Positions 31,574 through 43,091 of a stretch of DNA of 64,000 bases are shown here, piece by piece. Below the pieces are notes generated by a model that was not told the DNA's origin, did no database searches, and saw only the letters and a list, made by a program, of their open reading frames with translations. The position numbers were made by a program, and so were the translations under genes. Source of the stretch: Mariannaea sp. PMI_226 (lineage: Eukaryota; Ascomycota; Sordariomycetes; Hypocreales; Nectriaceae); the NCBI GenBank assembly GCA_024336345.1, contig JANFOG010000007.1, positions 930,001-994,000 of the forward strand, given 5' to 3'. The number at the start of each line of letters is the position of its first letter. Position 1 is the stretch's first letter.

Positions 31574-34315
31574 ATGGATCGCGAATCCCCCGCCGAGGCT
31601 CCTCCCATCCCGACACGAGCCCATTATCACGACCGTTCAAGGCATCTACAGACTCTCTCCATCTCCGCCAAGCGCCAGAGTCTGCCCCCCGCAAGTCCCG
31701 AGGTTATTTCCAACCTCATCACAAGCTTGAGTGCCATCTCCAAACCCGCAAACTCGCACTTTGAAGCTCCTCCCATCAGCTTTTCGGTTCCTACGAGTCC
31801 TGGATACGGCAGCTTCGGTGTCGATTACGGCGCATACTCTCATCCCACCCTCGCTGATCTGAGGCAGGAGCCTGTTTCCCTCGACGACCTTGCTGCGAGC
31901 CCTCCTGTGATTCGAACCTCTAAACCTCCCAGTGGCTACTCCCCCTTAACTGCCGCTAAGAGTCCCAAGAGTCCTAAGAGTCCTGGGAGAGACTCTTCCT
32001 CTGGTGGTGGCCTCCGTTCCTTTATCCGTAATAGCACCTCCCGGCCATCATCAAAGGGTTCATCTGCTTCGAAGAATAATGACGACGCCCAGAGCATTGG
32101 AAACTTGTCTATCGAACGTCGCTCTGCACCGACGCCAGAACTAAACCACCAACGATCGCATGATAGCTGGGGGAAGAAGACGACTAGGAGCTCAAAGGGC
32201 CTCATGTATATGAGTTCCAAGGAGCAGCTCCGCGAGAAGGAGGTTGAGCGCAAGCGTGTGTCGAGCGGAATTCCTCACTCGTCTTCAGGTGGCCTGGGAA
32301 CCGGGAGCAGCACCCATTCTGGGGGGCGAGGAGACCCATTCTTCGCAGAGACCGCCATTCACGAAGAGCCAAGCTCCCATAGCGACAGCAACGCTCGTGA
32401 ACGCTCGCGTGCTCCTGCTTCTGACATGGCATCCCCTCGTCCCATTCCAGCTCGTGACTCCAGTCTGCGGAGGACGAGTCAGAATGGGAAGCGCTCCAGC
32501 GCCAGGCGGTCACAGCGAGATAGCAGCGGACCCGACGAGATAATCCTGGAGACTGAGGAACATGGCCAGTCTCACTATCAATCAAGAAGGAAACATCATT
32601 CTGGGCACGAAAAGCAGCAGGAGGGCCTGAAACAGCCCACCGCATCTCCCGTGTACACATACGAGGATGTGTCCCCATCCAGAACCCAAACCATGGCAGG
32701 CCGGAGCTTCCTTGACGTTGATGATGATAATGGGGCAGGGGACGATGACGACGATAATGACGGCGCGCCGTTCCCCTCGGTAGCTCAGGGTCGTCGCAGA
32801 GATCGAGAGGGTAGCAACGAACGAGCGAGCCATCGGCGTTCTGGCCACAGTCCGGCTCCTCTGGGCGGCGTGAAGCCGAAGCGAAGTAGCTCAAGACTGA
32901 AGCGCCTTTCAGCTCCTCTTAATCCCAAGGTCGAAGAACGACGTGAATCCCCGCAGCCCGAACAGAACCCCGTACCTTCTGGCTACGAACGTCCCCAGTC
33001 CGCTGACTCTATTGACGACGCTGTCGAATCGTATCTGTGCTCTCCTCGTCTATCGCAAAAGATTCGACATCCTCAGACCGGCCGTGTCATTTCCTTTTCT
33101 GAGGTGGGCGACTCTGAGGGATCAGCAGTCTTTTGCTGCGTCGGCATGGGGTTGACGAGATACATTACCGCATTCTATGATGAACTGGCCCTAACTTTGA
33201 AGCTGCGCTTGATTACGCCTGATCGCCCGGGTGTTGGAGACAGTGAAGCATATTCGGACGGGACGGGCACACCCCTCAGCTGGCCTGGTAGGTCTTGTGG
33301 TTATTATAGGTTCGAATTGATCCCTTGGCACTAACTGTGGTTTGCAGATGACGTGTATGCGATTTGTCAAGCGTTGAAGATTACTAAATTTTCCATCCTT
33401 GCCCATTCCGCTGGCGCCATTTATGCGCTGGCAACAGCTCTGCGAATGCCCCAGCATATCCGAGGCAGAATCCACCTGCTTGCACCATGGATACCCCCGT
33501 CACAAATGAATGTCTTTGGCACCTCACAGACCCTCCCTCCCACTAACGCGATTCCGACGTCGCAACGAATTCTTCGAGCCCTCCCGACCCCGATTCTCAA
33601 GGCTGCGAACAGCAGCTTCATGACCGCAACGAGTAGTTCTATCACGAGTTCACTCCCCAAGAACCCCCGACGAGGAAAACGCAAGTCCAACGCAAATGGC
33701 CGAGAGAATGGAAATGGAAACCGAAACGTCACACCGAGCTTGGACAAGGAGAATATTGGACTTGAAAATTATGGTAAATCCCAACGGGCGGGCATGAACT
33801 GCGATGCGCCCCTCGAGCAGCCGAGCGCTACAGAAAACATGGATAGGATGCATCCGCCCCAGGGCACGAGAAACGGCGAGACGGCGATTTTGGCGGCAGC
33901 GGCAGATGCCATGGCCGACAAGGAGCGCCAGATGACTTACGATATCCGATTGACGCACGCCATCTGGGAATTGGCGACAACTGGAGCTAACCCGGCCGTG
34001 GACCTGTTGGTGTGTTTGGAGCGACGACATACGATCGGATTCCGTTATGTCGACATTACCCGACCTGTCGTCATCCATCACGGAAGCAGAGATACCCGTG
34101 TACCTGTCGACAATGTCAAGTGGCTTGGCAAGACGATGCGCCGCTGCGAGGTGCGAGTACTTGAAGGCGAGGGCCACGGTTTGATGGCGAGTGCCAGTGT
34201 CATGGGATCCGTATTAATGGAGATGAGCAAGGAATGGGAGGATTGGATGAAGGTTACTGGTGCGGACGGCCGACGAGAAAGAGAAAGGGGACGACGGCCT
34301 ACTCTGGTTAGGTGA
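31574..34315 (+). CDS. alpha/beta-hydrolase with long disordered N-terminal half
   Basis: Exon 31574-33287, intron 33288-33347 (GTAGGT, CTAACTG, TTGCAG), exon 33348-34315; 893 residues. Residues 1 to about 480 are Ser/Pro/Arg-rich and look disordered, with many possible phosphorylation sites, an SPKSPKSPK repeat and an Asp-rich run near residue 390. The catalytic fold starts near VISFSEVGDSEG (about 510). Likely triad: Ser592 in LAHSAGA, Asp820 in HGSRDTRVP and His848 in GEGHGLM. The elbow LAHSAG has Ala at the first small-residue position instead of Gly (AxSxG form). A low-complexity insert of roughly 100 residues (Lys/Asn/Gly-rich, then Asp/Glu) separates Ser from Asp. Substrate unknown. 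The architecture is seen in fungal hypothetical hydrolases. Confidence 0.88.
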
Positions 34316-35228
34316 AAAGAGACGAAGATGAGTCGATTTGTCTGAGCCAAACCGACAAACTGCTATAACCACTTTTGCCGACGAACCAATTCAAACAAAC
34401 AGACCTCGCTTGGTTTTCTGGAGACGAAACGAGATTCGGAGTTTTGAGGTTTCCGTCATGACAATCGTATCTATGTGGCAAAGCGTTCCAAGCATCGAGC
34501 GTTGAAACACACAAAGACGTTTTGGATGAGGGCCACTGTGCGGTCTTTTTTTTTTTTTCCACAACCATCTAGCTGAAATTGGGAGAGGGGCTGTTCGACG
34601 ACGAGACAAGCCTCCTCAACGCCCGGATACCAGCTTTTGCTTTTTTTTATTTTGGGAGGCCACCAGGAGGGGAGGACGGTGTTTGTTCGGAGTCCTAGGC
34701 CTGTATGAAAAGGTGTGCGAGGCGTTTCTGTTGCGAACAAAAAGGGATGACAAGGAGAGAGAGAGCGAGTATCGGGGAAATACCTGAAGGGGAGGTCATC
34801 TCATTTTCTTTTTTTCACAACATGTAAGAATAATCAACTAAATTCCGAGGGACTTGATGGGAGGGGAGGCGGAGGGGGGAGTTCCCTTGAAGCAGAATCA
34901 TGTCTTAATTACGTACTAGCCAAGGTCATCATCTTTATTTTTTCTTCTTTCCTTTTCTTTTCTTGTATGTACAATTCTCTATGCGCGCTAGGCGTGTTCT
35001 TGCTCTATTAGATCTAGAGTGTGTTTTTTCTTTCCTGTTGACACTTCTTTTATTTATCTAGAAGCGGAGCTGCTCTTGAACTCGGATTCAGATGCGAATT
35101 ACAACTCTCAATGACTTGGTTCATCATGGCCTGCTTGGGCCAGTTAAACATGTAATTCATATCTTTTTTCTACTACCTATTCTCCTAACTCCCGATTTTT
35201 GTGACTGTTGATATACCTATATTATTAC
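34316..35228. other. convergent intergenic region
   Basis: Between two stops. T-runs at about 34546-34558 and in the 34940-34970 region. No gene seen. Confidence 0.6.
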
Positions 35229-37406
35229 CTACCCTTCGGCTAACACCCTTGTCCAGTCAAACTTCCTCCACCCCTTCTTGAACCCTTCTGCCCTCGGATC
35301 TCCCCTGGTCCAGCGCCCCTGCTTCTTGATAATGTGCGGCTCAGCGTCAACTATCCCGCCGAGCACCTCGCGGGCAAACAGGTCTCCCTTTGGCCAGCGG
35401 CCGCTGTCCTCAACCACATGGCCCAGCCCTCCGTCCAGCGAGAACCAGGCATGAAAATACGGCGCTTCCTTGGCAAAGCTGCGCCGGAACGCGCTGCGAC
35501 CCAGCCCTTCCCGCGCCCGCTTGCCGGTGTCGACGATCTTGCGGTGCTGCGACCACTCTTCGTCGCTGGTAAGGAAGGCTTCGCGGAAGTAGGCCGGGGC
35601 TGTGGCGCCGTCCTCGTAGGGGATGGGGACGGCGACCATGGCGGCGTGAAGGTGGCGGTGGGGTTGGGCAGCGTTTTCGTAAAAGATGACCTCGCGCCCT
35701 TGCTCGTGGTACATGCGCGTTAGGCTCTTCATGAAGTTGCGCAGCTCCTCCCACTCGTCGTCGTCGCACTCAAGCAAGTTCTTGCGGTGGGCGATGGGCG
35801 CAATGACGGCGCCACCGGGGCTCACCTCGGGCTCTGTGGCGGTGGTGAGGAAGACGCGGGTGCCAAGGGAGATGACGGGTGCGATTGGAGGCTGGTTGGT
35901 GTCTTCGTGGTGGCAGAGCGGGCAGTTGTCGAGGATGCGTTGGAGCTTCTGGAACTCATTGACGGCCATGTTCTTGAGGTTGAGGTCCGACTTGTGAACG
36001 CGTCGAGCCAGTTTCTCCGCATTTTCATCCATGTACTCCAAATCGTTGTCAAACTTGGCGTCCTTCGCTATACGCTCCGCCAGGCGCAGCCCCTCTCCGC
36101 CTGCCTGCGCCTTCGTGCGTCGTTCCTCCCGCACCATGTCCTCGATGGTCATGTCAGTGTTCTCCTCGACGTTTCCTCGCTCCCGCCCACGAGTGGTATT
36201 AACAGCCTTGGCCTCGGCGCGTGTGCCGGCGAGTTGGCGGTTGTCCATGACACCGAGGACGACGGCCTGGGCTTGGGAGGCTTGCTGGGAGAAGAGAGCG
36301 GCAGCGCGGTTGTATTCTTCTTCGAGCTGGGCAGCATTTGGCGCACGACGGAGCTTAGCCTTCATCATCTGTGCTCGAAGACGGTTGAGCGCTGTTTGAT
36401 CGACTGCAGGTGTCGCAGGAGGGAGGGTAGAAGTAAGTTGGGGATCTTGTTGAGTGGGCTGCGACTCTTCTCCTGCTATAGGTTTCTCATCATGGTGAGT
36501 CTTTGGCCGTTGTTGATATAGCTCTCCGGTTGGTTTCTCTTTGCCCTTGTAACCGGCTCCGTATCGTTTTCTTCGCTCGAGCTCCTCCTTCTCTTCGCGC
36601 GCATCGTCAAAATCCCGGAGATTGCCAAAACGCTCTATGGCAACATCATCAACGGAGCGACCGCTCTCCTCGGCGGCAGTGTATACGGTTCGCAGCTTGG
36701 TCATTCGCCATGAGGAGCCTGCGTCACCAAATGTGTAGTCGACAGTGCGCTCGCGGGGAATATCGAGTTCCTCGAGAGACTTGCCTTGGTTCATATCTTG
36801 AATGTGGGCATTGAGCTCGCGCTTGTGGACTGTGCGTTTGGGTTCGGGTTTTGGTGATGGTGGCCTGGCAGATTTGTCAGGGCGATGGACGTAGTCAATG
36901 TCGAGCGACGACGGTGCCGTCATCCAAGAGTCTCTGACGGGGGGGTTTGGTCGATCCACAGGGTCTTCGCTGGGAGCCTTTTCATCATCCGGAGGTGGGA
37001 GATCTTCTCTAGGATCAGATGACTTTTCATGGGACCTTTCGTGAGGTTTTTCATGGGATTGCCTTGATCGATGGCCATCATCTTCGCGCGAGTGTCTAGA
37101 CCGCTTATGTCTGTGTCCATCATCGTCATCATCTCGATGGCGTCTGTGTCGATCGTGTCTGTCTCTTTCTCGTTCTCTGCCACTGTCCCTCTCTCCCCCT
37201 CTATCCTTGCGACTATCTCTGTGTCCATCTCTAGGTCTGTCCCGGTCTCGAACACGGTCTCGGTCTCGGTCCCGCTCCCTCTCTGAGTCGTGACGATGGT
37301 GATGGTGATGTCTGCGATGATGTCGCTCTTCACGGTCGCGTTCAGTCCGTTCTCGATCTGCCTTTTCGGCTGCTAATGACCTTTCAAATTCGTCGAGGCC
37401 GTCCAT
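35229..37406 (-). CDS. cwf19: Cwf19-like spliceosome-associated protein (CwfJ domains)
   Basis: Single exon of 725 residues, ATG 37406-37404. Cwf19 proteins join late spliceosomes and intron-lariat complexes and are related to the debranching-linked factor Drn1. The N-terminal 130 residues are low complexity: a His/Arg run and many RD/RE/SR dipeptides, as in splicing factors. A central helical region (VDYTFGDAGSSWRM, about 235-250) is followed by CwfJ_C_1 with the zinc-like CPLCHHE motif (about 500) and a HIT-like HRHLH motif (about His583-585-587). CwfJ_C_2 ends the protein (HAWFSLDGGLGHVVED, then KKQGRWTRGDPRAEGF). All landmarks are in the expected order. It has no visible defects. Confidence 0.95.
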   Translation of the reverse strand: MDGLDEFERSLAAEKADRERTERDREERHHRRHHHHHRHDSERERDRDRDRVRDRDRPRDGHRDSRKDRGGERDSGRERERDRHDRHRRHRDDDDDGHRHKRSRHSREDDGHRSRQSHEKPHERSHEKSSDPREDLPPPDDEKAPSEDPVDRPNPPVRDSWMTAPSSLDIDYVHRPDKSARPPSPKPEPKRTVHKRELNAHIQDMNQGKSLEELDIPRERTVDYTFGDAGSSWRMTKLRTVYTAAEESGRSVDDVAIERFGNLRDFDDAREEKEELERRKRYGAGYKGKEKPTGELYQQRPKTHHDEKPIAGEESQPTQQDPQLTSTLPPATPAVDQTALNRLRAQMMKAKLRRAPNAAQLEEEYNRAAALFSQQASQAQAVVLGVMDNRQLAGTRAEAKAVNTTRGRERGNVEENTDMTIEDMVREERRTKAQAGGEGLRLAERIAKDAKFDNDLEYMDENAEKLARRVHKSDLNLKNMAVNEFQKLQRILDNCPLCHHEDTNQPPIAPVISLGTRVFLTTATEPEVSPGGAVIAPIAHRKNLLECDDDEWEELRNFMKSLTRMYHEQGREVIFYENAAQPHRHLHAAMVAVPIPYEDGATAPAYFREAFLTSDEEWSQHRKIVDTGKRAREGLGRSAFRRSFAKEAPYFHAWFSLDGGLGHVVEDSGRWPKGDLFAREVLGGIVDAEPHIIKKQGRWTRGDPRAEGFKKGWRKFDWTRVLAEG

Positions 37407-38265
37407 GGTTCGATCGCATCCGTGATTGTGACCAGCGAACTAGTGGTGCAAGAATTGGCAAAAGGCTGATAATTGAGAGAGAAGAGGAGGTTGAAAAGCT
37501 AAGAATGGACAAGCTTCAGAGCTGTTTTGGGAGACCCGTGGACGGGACCTGTAGGTAAAGTAGGTGGTACCCACTCGCCTAAGTTGGGGAGCCCAGGACA
37601 TTATCCGTGGTACATTGCTGTGGGGCAGAATCGAAGGTAAGGTACAGAATACACACCGTAGATTCTGTATGGCCACTAATGGATAGGTACCTCCAAGCTA
37701 GAGCATCCAATCTCTAGCGCTCTCTACGTCACTACGGGAAGTTAGGTCAGCAAAGCTGTATTTGCTCCAAGACAGGAGCATCACATCGAGGTCCACGGGT
37801 CAAAGGAAGGACTCAACACACTGCCGGAACATTGAGGACGGATGGAGATTTATTCATTTTGAAGGAGTAAAATGATAGCCAAAAGAAGCCACGGATGGAG
37901 ACAAAGAGGCCTGCCAGAATCCACGTTGAGGCTGCCGTTGCCTTGGGCTGTCAATAACAGATGGAGAATACAGTGGCAATAGGGAACCAGAGCCAAGGCA
38001 ATCTTTAGGCGCCTTCTAGTGTCAACGCCAAGAGTACTGCAGCCAGATAGGAAATTCAGTAAGAGTTACCGTACCATTTACATCTAACTCGGTATAGAAA
38101 AGATCATGTATAAGTATAAAAAAAAAACCCATGCCTGCCAACGCCCCTCGCCAAAGAAACTCATATCCATCTCAATTAGATGAACATATATATATGTATA
38201 CAGGTATATATATAAGTCGAATCTTTTCGTAATTCTATGTGGTTTCGAAAAGAACAAGTAAAAAA
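37407..38265. other. intergenic, nothing recognised
   Basis: About 860 bp between the Cwf19 start and the permease stop. It holds the Cwf19 promoter and the permease 3' region. TATA-rich dinucleotide stretches occur at about 38186-38215. Confidence 0.55.
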
Positions 38266-40411
38266 TCAGCAAAGGAATTGGTATACGCGTTTCCACATGG
38301 GCCACTTCCTCCTCTCTTCTCGCTCGTCTTCAGGTGAAATGTGAACTCGGAAGTATCGACGACCCGTCTCGACATCCATCTCATCTACTCGCACAAACTT
38401 CGTGCGGAACCATATCTTGTGACAGATGTAGAAGATGAAGATGATGGGAATTGCCATGACCTTGAGGAAAAAGGTCTGCACGCGACCGCTGGTGGATGTG
38501 TCCTGATCCGGCGAGGGAATGGGCGACACGGCGACCCAGATTTGCGAAATAATGACAAGGAGATATCCGATAACGCCCAAGTACGAGCCCCAGATGCCCA
38601 CATTGGAACGGAAAGGAAGTTGGCTCAAGGACCGCGAGGTAAAAGCCCACGCCTGGCGGAAGCGAATATGGCAGAGGCAGATGCTACCCCAGGTGAAGAG
38701 AGTGGCCAAGCTACTAATGGAGAGCAGCCAGTTGAAGATGGCTTCATGGGTATGGAGATCGGCCAAATAGGCGAGAAGACCAAGGCAGCTTGCAAATAAA
38801 ATGGCTACCAACGGACGACCCTGCTTGTCAATATAAGCAAAAATCTTGGGAGCATGAGACTGTTCAGCCAGGGCAGCCAAGGTTCGGGATGACCCGAACA
38901 CTGCCGAGTTGCCAACACTAATCACAGCAATGAGAATGACAGCATTCATGACGCTCGGTAGAATTGTGGTCCCGGCGCTCTCAATGGCGATGACGAACGG
39001 GCTAGCCGAAGCATCCGCGGTGCTCTCTCCACCCACCAAGCGAGGCTCATCTGACGGCACCAGCAGGCCGACGAGCATCAGAGCTACAACATAGAAGATG
39101 GTAATACGCCAAAAGACCTGCTTAATGGCGCTGGGGAGCGACTTGCGCGGATTGGCCGTTTCGGCGGCGGCAAGGCCGATCAGTTCGGTTCCAGTGAAGG
39201 AGAAGGCTGAAGTAACAAGCACTGTGCAGAAGCCTTTGAATCCGTTGTTGAACGCGCCTGGATTGTGCCAGTACAAGCCGCCGATGTAGCCAGAGTCCGG
39301 TTGGCCGCCTATGTTGATGACGATGCCTAGGAGGCTACAGAAAATGATGAGAAAAATGATACCGGAGTGGAGGAATGAATGGCAACAATGGTGGAGGGGT
39401 TATATGGGCCGCTTCGTGGTGCGCATTTACTTACATGAAACCTATCACCGCGGTAACTTTGATGATGGAGAATACGAACTCGGCCTCACCGTATGCCTTG
39501 ACGCCGAAAAGGTTGATAGCCACGATGGCCAGAAGGAAAATGGTGACGAAGACGGCTTTCGGTAGGCTTTCGTTCCAGTAGCTAATGGTCAAAGCACCGG
39601 CGAGGATCTCAAGAGGGAGGGTAAAGAGCCATTGTAGGCAGTAACTAGAGTGGAAAGCAATGTTTGGTCAGCCGCTGAATGGGGTTTTTCCCTCTCTTTT
39701 TTTTGGTCTTTTTTTTTTTTTGGTGTCGCCCACTTGAACAATGAACATGTGTAGGTTATAGAACTTACTTCCAGCCCATAGCAAACCCCCATGATGGGTC
39801 AAGAAAGCGAGTCGAGAAGGCCGAGAAGGAACCGGCGATGGGGAAGAGAACGCAGAGCTCAGCGAGAGCTTGCATGGTGCAGTATTGCATCGCTCCGATG
39901 AGTATGTACGAGAGCAGAAGCGAGGCAGGACCGCCTTTGTAGAGAGCTGAACCGGAGGCGACGAATAAACCAGTTCCTTTTGAGAGAAGAAAACAGAATT
40001 TAGTTTGAATTCGTTGCTATCCCGTCTCTGTCATTTATCGAACTTACCAATAGAACCACCAAAGGCAATCATTTGCAGATGCCGACCCTTCAACTCCCTC
40101 GCCAACGCCGTGTTGGCCGTCTTCACATTGGCCGCTTGCAGGTCATAATGCCTGTTGTCGCCGTGGATAGCCGGCCGGGTGGTTAAATGATAGCCTCCAT
40201 CGCGATTCTTCAGAGGTTTTTGTTCTGCCCTGCGGAAGCCGTCCATCCAGTCGCTGGGTTCATTGGAGGGCTCGGGTTGCTTGGCTGAGATGTTCCAGCT
40301 GGTGTTGTCGATACCGCCGCTGGCAGCGCCCACTATTGAGGGAGATGCAGGACCGAGTGCTTTCATCTCGACGACTTCGACGTCGTGGGTGAGGAGAATG
40401 TCGCCCTTCAT
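38266..40411 (-). CDS. amino-acid permease (YAT/APC family), four exons
   Basis: Plasma-membrane amino acid/proton symporter of the fungal YAT group (PF00324). Exons 40411-40048, 39976-39769, 39644-39435 and 39334-38266 join to 616 residues with GT...AG introns (all donors GTAAGT). A cytosolic N-terminus of about 110 residues leads to the signature HLQMIAFGGSIGTGLFVASG (TM1), and about 12 hydrophobic segments follow. Further family marks are SAFSTRFLDPSWGFAMGWNY, AFSFTGTELIGLAAAE (about residue 300), NSAVFGSSRTLAAL and AQ-like QGRPLVAI. The C-terminal tail is charged (SPEDEREERRKWPMWKR). Specificity (general versus a few amino acids) cannot be read off. A Tc1 element lies 1.4 kb upstream. Confidence 0.93.
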
Positions 40412-41812
40412 GTTGATGTTTTTTTGGGGGGGTTATTGGCGTTGCGACGTCAGATTTGTAGAGACAAGGGCGCGGAGGGGTAGCCCGTAAGGTGTGTGTG
40501 ATGAATAATAACAACAAAGGTAATAATATTTGTTAAGACGATGAGCAGGTAAAAAAAGGTCGCATGGGAGGAAGAAGGGAAAAAAAATAATGTACACCAG
40601 GATAAAAATAAAAATAAAAATAAAAGAAAGGCCGAGAGAAAGATAATTAAAATTTAAAAGAATTAGAAGGTGAAGGAATTGAGGATTAGAGAAATAGAGA
40701 GAAGATAAAAAAAACGCAAAAAAGAGGTTTGCCCAATCGTTCAGGGATTTTGGTGATTTCAGCTTGACGTTGGAGCGGACCGATTTGGGAAGAGGCGTTG
40801 AATTGATCGACAGGATCAGATGGAGACGTATGTTTCAAACTTTGCAACGGTTTTCTAACCTTGTTTGTTTGAGGCGAATTCGGGTGCTCCAATGTTCCAA
40901 GGTTCCAATGTTCCACAGGGCTTCTAGAAGGGCAGCATTTCATGCATGCCAGCAAAACAACCTGGGAGGGAGATCGGGGGGGTGATTCAACCGGGCTTCC
41001 GAGCTGAGAAGAGTACTTCGGTCTGTCGACAGCAAACCTGATGTGCCAGTGCCAGTGCCAGGCAAGTAGGCGGGCAAGGGCAGCGGCAGTGGCAGCGGCA
41101 GCGACACCCGCAGCGACACCCTAGTGAGGCCAACGAAGGATTGCGGCAGCTAAGATCGGCGAGGAGGATGCAATCGGGTTGCTGAGAGCCCAAGAGCCGT
41201 TTTGTCGGGAATGGCTGGAGAGAGAGAGAGAGGAAAATGGACGGAGTGGACTGGCGCTGGTGATATATCGTCTATTTCGTCCAGTGCAGATCAGCCAAAG
41301 CGGCGTCTCCCTCTTTATTTTTATTTTTTTTTGTTACATACATAGTAGGACTATGCCTCCTACTTGGAGCAATTCGTTAGGTAATTCCCTTCCAAGCTTC
41401 CTCGCTCTCTCTCCATATTTCGTATGCATCAAACTCCGCAAGGCCCGTTCCTATGGTCCATCTTTTTCTTCATTCAATCTTAGCTCGAGGTCCATTCAGC
41501 AGCCGTTCAGCTGTCCCTCGACAACCCATGAACAAGGCCCCCCCCCCTTCTCTCTCTCCCCATCATCCCCTCTACCTTCCATCCCATGACACCGTGATAG
41601 ACCGACAATAGCTACTGGACGAATATGAGGCTCCTCCCTCTCTCCTCTTCATCACACACACACACGAGGCACAGGGATCATTTCCATCATCACCAACCCA
41701 ACTGCCCTTGACGACTCCACTGGCGGTGCATAGTACCCTCACACCGTCTTCCTCACCTGCCGTGCTCCCCTTATCAGTCCATCTTCAACGCACGCCCCTT
41801 TTTCATCACATA
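40412..41812. other. permease upstream region with simple repeats
   Basis: Contains an (AAAAT)n run at about 40601-40625, imperfect GCCAGT and GCAGCGGCAGTG repeats at 41043-41120, and C/T-rich sequence up to the transposon end. No supported gene. Some of it is permease promoter. Confidence 0.5.
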
Positions 41813-43091
41813 CAGCAACTGGCAACAAGTTTTGATCCAAACCTCTGTAACTAGCGGGGCCCCCCACAGGGAAATTAGACTCAATTTTCAACGCTGCTTT
41901 TACCCCCCTATTTTGCTTCCTTCAACATACAACACCACAAAATGGGCCGCCGTGGGCCAGAGCTATCACCTCAATTACGGTCTCGAATTTGTGAGCTTCG
42001 AAGCTATGGTCTTTCTCATAGCCGGATTAAAGCTTTACATCCAGAGGTCCCTCTTGGAACCATTAAATCAACCCTACGGCTCGAAAAACAACGCTTAGAT
42101 AATCAAAGTAAGCCACGGTCTGGAGCTCCACGGAAGCTTACGGAAGAGCAACGCGATCAAATCTACGATACAATAACGCATATTGATCCACATATTACAA
42201 CAAAAGATCTACTAGATTCAGTAGATAATGCTTGCAAAGAGAGGTCTTTAAGATATCTTTTGCGAGAGATGGGCCGGCGTAGGTGGATCCAAAAGAAACG
42301 ACCTTTACTGAAGCCTGAACATGCTGAAAAGAGGCGTCAGTGGGTAGCCCGATACGAGAATATCGACTGGAAGACTGTCAAATGGAGCGATGAATGTTAT
42401 GTTATAAGAGGGCAAGGGGCCCGGCCTGTGTGGACTTTCTTAAGCCCTCGTGAGCAGCTATTACAGGGCGATGTAAAGGAAAGCTCACCACAAGGAGCCG
42501 TAAGGCAGATGTTTTGGGCCTTATTTGGAGCCAGCCTTCGCACAGGGCTAATGGCTCTTCACGGCCGTGTTGATGGAGAGCATATCTGCGACCTATATCA
42601 AGCTATTCTTCCGGAAGTCATCAAGCCAGGTGATATCTTTATGCATGATAATGCTTCTTCACATACAGCTCGGATAGTCAAGGCTTTATTAGATGAACTA
42701 AACATCAAGACCATGATTTGGCCGCCATATTCACCAGACCTCAATCCAATTGAGAACCTTTGGGCCTTAATGAAAGCAGAAATCTATCGTCTTCACCCAG
42801 AGCTAGAATTTATGGATGATACAGTCAAAACACAATATGAATTAGTGAAAGCTGCAAAGGAAGCTTGGCATAGCATTGCTGACGAGACCTTAGAAAATCT
42901 AATATCTACAATGCCTAATAGAGTAGCTGCTGTTAAGGCTGCTGATGGTTGGTATACAAAATACTAGCAAAATAAAGGATCACAAGGCTGCTTAAAGCAG
43001 CATATAATAGCTACCTATTTCAGCTAGCATGTCTTTGCGTGGTGACCCCACTGGTACAGAGGTTTGGATCAAAACTTGTTGCCAGTTGCTG
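41813..43091 (+). mobile_element. complete Tc1/mariner transposon, 1,279 bp
   Basis: Both ends carry a 37-bp terminal inverted repeat that matches perfectly (41813-41849 against 43055-43091), beginning CAGCAACTGGCAACAAG. Weaker inverted similarity continues for about 15 bp inward. A TA dinucleotide flanks each end (41811-41812 and 43092-43093), the target duplication of the superfamily. The single transposase gene fills the interior with no stop or shift. Identical repeats and an intact gene suggest a recent insertion. It sits between the permease promoter side and the Pth11-like gene and does not visibly interrupt a gene. No second copy was seen in the window. Confidence 0.96.
41942..42967 (+). 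CDS. Tc1/mariner transposase (DD34E), intact
   Basis: Cuts at the element's inverted repeats and inserts at TA. 341 residues in one exon, usual for Tc1-like enzymes. The N-terminus has two helix-turn-helix units for repeat binding: residues about 10-48 (SHSRIKALHPEVPLGTIK) and about 58-105, joined by an RSGAPRKL linker resembling the GRPR hook. The catalytic triad is complete: Asp150 (KWSDECYV), Asp236 (FMHDNASSHTA) and Glu271 (DLNPIENLW), with exactly 34 residues between the second Asp and Glu. No stops or frameshifts. Codon use is more A/T-ending than in neighbouring housekeeping genes, as expected for a mobile gene. Activity in the organism is inferred, not shown. Confidence 0.97.
   Translation: MGRRGPELSPQLRSRICELRSYGLSHSRIKALHPEVPLGTIKSTLRLEKQRLDNQSKPRSGAPRKLTEEQRDQIYDTITHIDPHITTKDLLDSVDNACKERSLRYLLREMGRRRWIQKKRPLLKPEHAEKRRQWVARYENIDWKTVKWSDECYVIRGQGARPVWTFLSPREQLLQGDVKESSPQGAVRQMFWALFGASLRTGLMALHGRVDGEHICDLYQAILPEVIKPGDIFMHDNASSHTARIVKALLDELNIKTMIWPPYSPDLNPIENLWALMKAEIYRLHPELEFMDDTVKTQYELVKAAKEAWHSIADETLENLISTMPNRVAAVKAADGWYTKY

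Noticed and set aside
32202..32894. 230-codon open frame antisense to the hydrolase gene
   Set aside because: Lies opposite low-complexity coding DNA and has no recognisable features.
35787..36521. 244-codon open frame antisense to the Cwf19 gene
   Set aside because: A codon-bias shadow of a well-identified gene.
41043..41120. Short GCCAGT/GCAGCGGCAG repeats as a possible CRISPR-like array
   Set aside because: Units are short, imperfect and without spacers in a eukaryotic sequence; it is ordinary simple-sequence repeat.
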